DNA from: Gammaproteobacteria bacterium
GTDB taxonomy: Bacteria; Pseudomonadota; Gammaproteobacteria; HK1
DNA: 64,000 bases
NCBI GenBank assembly: GCA_012103455.1
Contig: WLWT01000002.1
Span: 930,001 to 994,000 of the forward strand
Direction: 5' to 3'
Positions 62,360-64,000 of this stretch are shown here, piece by piece (position 1 is the first letter of the stretch; each line of letters opens with the position of its first letter). Position numbers and translations under genes: made by a program. The notes beneath the pieces were generated by a model. It had not been told where the DNA came from. It searched no databases and saw only the letters and a list, made by a program, of their open reading frames with translations.

Positions 62360-62770
62360 CCTCTTGAGGAAATCCCCGTTATGCGCGGTATCGATCTACG
62401 GCAGTTCGTCTTGGTGGCACACGGCGGTGCTGGTCTTTTGCACGCGGCGGAGAGCGCTTGGGATCCGGGTATGCCGCAAGTTATCGTGCCGCCGCTGCCT
62501 GGCGCTTTTTCGGCGTTTGGTTTGTTGGTGGCCGAGCGCCGGCTGGATTATGCGCGCTCGTCGTTGCTTGGTTTATAAACGATCAGTTTCGGCACCTTTT
62601 TGCAGCGGTTCGCGCCACTAATAGAACAGGCGCTGCGGAATTGATCGCCGGGGGTTTCTCAGGGGAGCCGATGCGCATCGAACGCTCGGTGGATTTGCGT
62701 TTCGAAGGACAAGCGTTTGAGCTTTCAACGCCTATTGCGGACCAAATTCAGGCCATTGAGCAGCTGGCGG
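62360..62770 (+). pseudogene. Hydantoinase A-family (HyuA) remnant
   Basis: FVLVAHGGAGLLHAAESAWD followed by VIVPPLPGAFSAFGLLVAERRLDYARS is the C-terminal part of the N-methylhydantoinase A / oxoprolinase family. After a frameshift, ELIAGGFSGEPMRIERSVDL and RFEGQAFELSTPI continue the same family order. The N-terminal ATPase-like half is missing, replaced by transposase remnants, so the gene was probably cut by insertion and deletion. Confidence 0.8.
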
Positions 62771-63050
62771 ACGGCGCGGTGGTGCCAGCGTTCGGCATTC
62801 TTGGCGGGGAGAGTGGCGCGCCGGTTGGCAGCTTGAAGCCGCTCAGTTGGTGGAATTGTTGTCGGCGGCGGGCGCGCCGATCCGTGCTTGGGTGCGGTTA
62901 GCCACCGGGCAGCCTCCGGGTACCCTGCCGCTGGACGGGCGTGCCCTGTGGACGTTGGCCTTGGGCCCGAGGGACGCAGTGTGTGGTTAAACACCGGTGT
63001 ACGCGCCACCGCTTGCGTTGCAGGCGCTCTTGGTGGTCCGGCAATGATTG
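62771..63050. other. Unassigned interval before the molybdoenzyme gene
   Basis: No gene supported. A forward frame (LVELLSAAGAPIRAWVRLA, then GTLPLDGRALWTLALGPRD) looks coding-like but is short and broken, and I do not recognise it. Confidence 0.4.
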
Positions 63051-64000
63051 CTATGCCGGTGTGTCGCCGGCTCGTGTTATTTCGCACAGGTACGCCCGAT
63101 GCGGTACCGAGCCACCTACCGGATCCACCGCGCCGTGTCCGATAAGACGATTGAAGTTGGCGCCGTCGTCGCTGAACGGATCATGTCCTGGCGCGTTCAA
63201 CTCAGTGCACGCCTCCCACCAGCCGTGCTGTCCGCACACAACCGCCGGATCGAGGTGATGATCAAGGCGGGCCCGGGCTTTGACTTTGGCATGGGGGGTG
63301 GCGATCTGCACCCAATCGCCGGCTTCGATGCCGCGGGCGCTGGCCGCATCGGGATGTAGATCCACCTGCGGATCCATGGCGCGCTGGCGCAGGCTCGGCA
63401 GCCCTCGGTGCTGCGTTTCGCAGAACAGCGAACTCTTCGCGCAGGTGAGGATCAAGGGGAATTGGCCGGCAAGATCGGGCCGGGCATCGTGCGACATCAG
63501 TGGGGCGCTATGCTCGGGCACTGGCGTTAGACCGGCCTGTACCATCACTTCGCTGTATATCTCTATTTTGTGCGATGGCGTGTTGAATCCCCGGACCGCG
63601 CCGTCCACCGCTTGCGCATGTTTGCGGTAGCCGGTCTTGAGCGGCACCCGCACGCCTTGCGGTTGCGCGCGCAATGCATCCAGCGTTACCCCACTTGGCT
63701 CCAGCAGATAGGTATAAGCCGCGTCTATGTCGCCTTGCCAAAACTGATCACCCAAGCCAAGCCGTGCAGCCAGCGCGAATACGATCTCGATATCGGAGCG
63801 GCACTCGCCACGGCGTTGCACGAGGGGGCGGCGCAGTTGCACCAGGGACTGGGCCTGCGGGCTTACCTCAAAACCGACTTTAAGACCTTCCGCCTCGAAC
63901 GCACTGGTGACCGGCAAGACGATATCGGCCATCTCCGCCGTGGGGTTCATGAACAGATCGGCGTGTAGATAAAAGTCCAATGCCCTTAGCGCTTCCCTGC
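63051..64000 (-). CDS. Molybdopterin oxidoreductase (DMSO reductase family), C-terminal part; 5' end outside window
   Basis: The frame is open to the window edge, and the visible part (about 316 residues) is a C-terminal half. LHADLFMNPTAEMADIVLPV near the start is the typical domain III pattern for bis-MGD enzymes, and the last third holds the MopB C-terminal domain (FPLILTCAKSSLFCETQHRGLPSLR, positions about 178-202 of the visible part, then VDLHPDAASARGIEAGDWVQI). The start codon seen inside the window is not the real one. Substrate cannot be inferred; formate dehydrogenase-like and other anaerobic dehydrogenases share these features. The window thus begins and ends in two unrelated molybdoenzyme families. 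Confidence 0.88.
   Translation of the reverse strand, partial: REALRALDFYLHADLFMNPTAEMADIVLPVTSAFEAEGLKVGFEVSPQAQSLVQLRRPLVQRRGECRSDIEIVFALAARLGLGDQFWQGDIDAAYTYLLEPSGVTLDALRAQPQGVRVPLKTGYRKHAQAVDGAVRGFNTPSHKIEIYSEVMVQAGLTPVPEHSAPLMSHDARPDLAGQFPLILTCAKSSLFCETQHRGLPSLRQRAMDPQVDLHPDAASARGIEAGDWVQIATPHAKVKARARLDHHLDPAVVCGQHGWWEACTELNAPGHDPFSDDGANFNRLIGHGAVDPVGGSVPHRAYLCEITRAGDTPA

Overview
The window reads as GC-rich gammaproteobacterial chromosome. The evidence is the gene order: kdsD-lptC-lptA-lptB with rpoN-hpf-ptsN-rapZ, then ruvC-ruvA-ruvB next to tolQ-tolR-tolA-tolB-pal-cpoB, plus a TIGR02444 protein, an MscK-type channel and MurU. The species cannot be named from the sequence. Accessory genes for molybdoenzymes, hydantoinase, HpcH/HpaI aldolase, a luciferase-like oxidoreductase and class II aldolase fit an environmental or host-associated heterotroph (inference). 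Many broken genes, transposase remnants and small mobile repeats point to a genome with active mobile elements and ongoing gene decay.

Layout. 1-13 kb: end of a xanthine/CO dehydrogenase-type molybdoenzyme gene, uracil-DNA glycosylase, a lipoprotein, two tandem IalB-like exported proteins, a MaoC hydratase, YcgN, an alkyltransferase-like protein, a large mechanosensitive channel, Tag, TraB/GumN and HAD proteins. 13-17.4 kb: ComEA-like protein, MurU, KdsD and the LPS export genes lptCAB. 17.4-29.7 kb: a defence-type island inserted between lptB and rpoN. It holds an OLD-like ATPase with a frameshifted TOPRIM partner, terC, a VapBC pair, a four-gene type I-G (I-U) CRISPR effector cassette (cas3-csb3-csb1-csb2) with no cas1/cas2/cas4 and no array, and a second, broken toxin-antitoxin locus. 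30-34 kb: rpoN, hpf, ptsN, rapZ. 33.8-42.4 kb: tol-pal, ruvBAC, yebC. 42.4-60.9 kb: peptide deformylase, a formyltransferase, a Ser/Thr kinase with cyclic-nucleotide domain, an RND pump and metabolic genes mixed with pseudogenes. 61-64 kb: AT-rich IS630 and ISL3 remnants, a decayed hydantoinase gene and the C-terminal part of a molybdopterin oxidoreductase.

The most informative signals are structural. (1) A family of 140-144 bp elements (five copies) has terminal inverted repeats starting GGGCACCT and, in most copies, 4-bp target duplications. One copy sits inside a PIN toxin gene, one within the tol-pal operon, and one exactly at a rearrangement junction. (2) The CRISPR segment is bracketed by partial duplications: terC is intact on the left and truncated on the right, while rpoN is truncated on the left and intact on the right. 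(3) A second, 337-bp element with perfect 14-bp inverted ends lies between hpf and ptsN. (4) Short exact or near-exact tandem duplications of about 13-21 bp recur in spacers across the window, and one 20-bp example has frameshifted the TOPRIM gene. All functional calls come from motifs and family knowledge; no database search was run.
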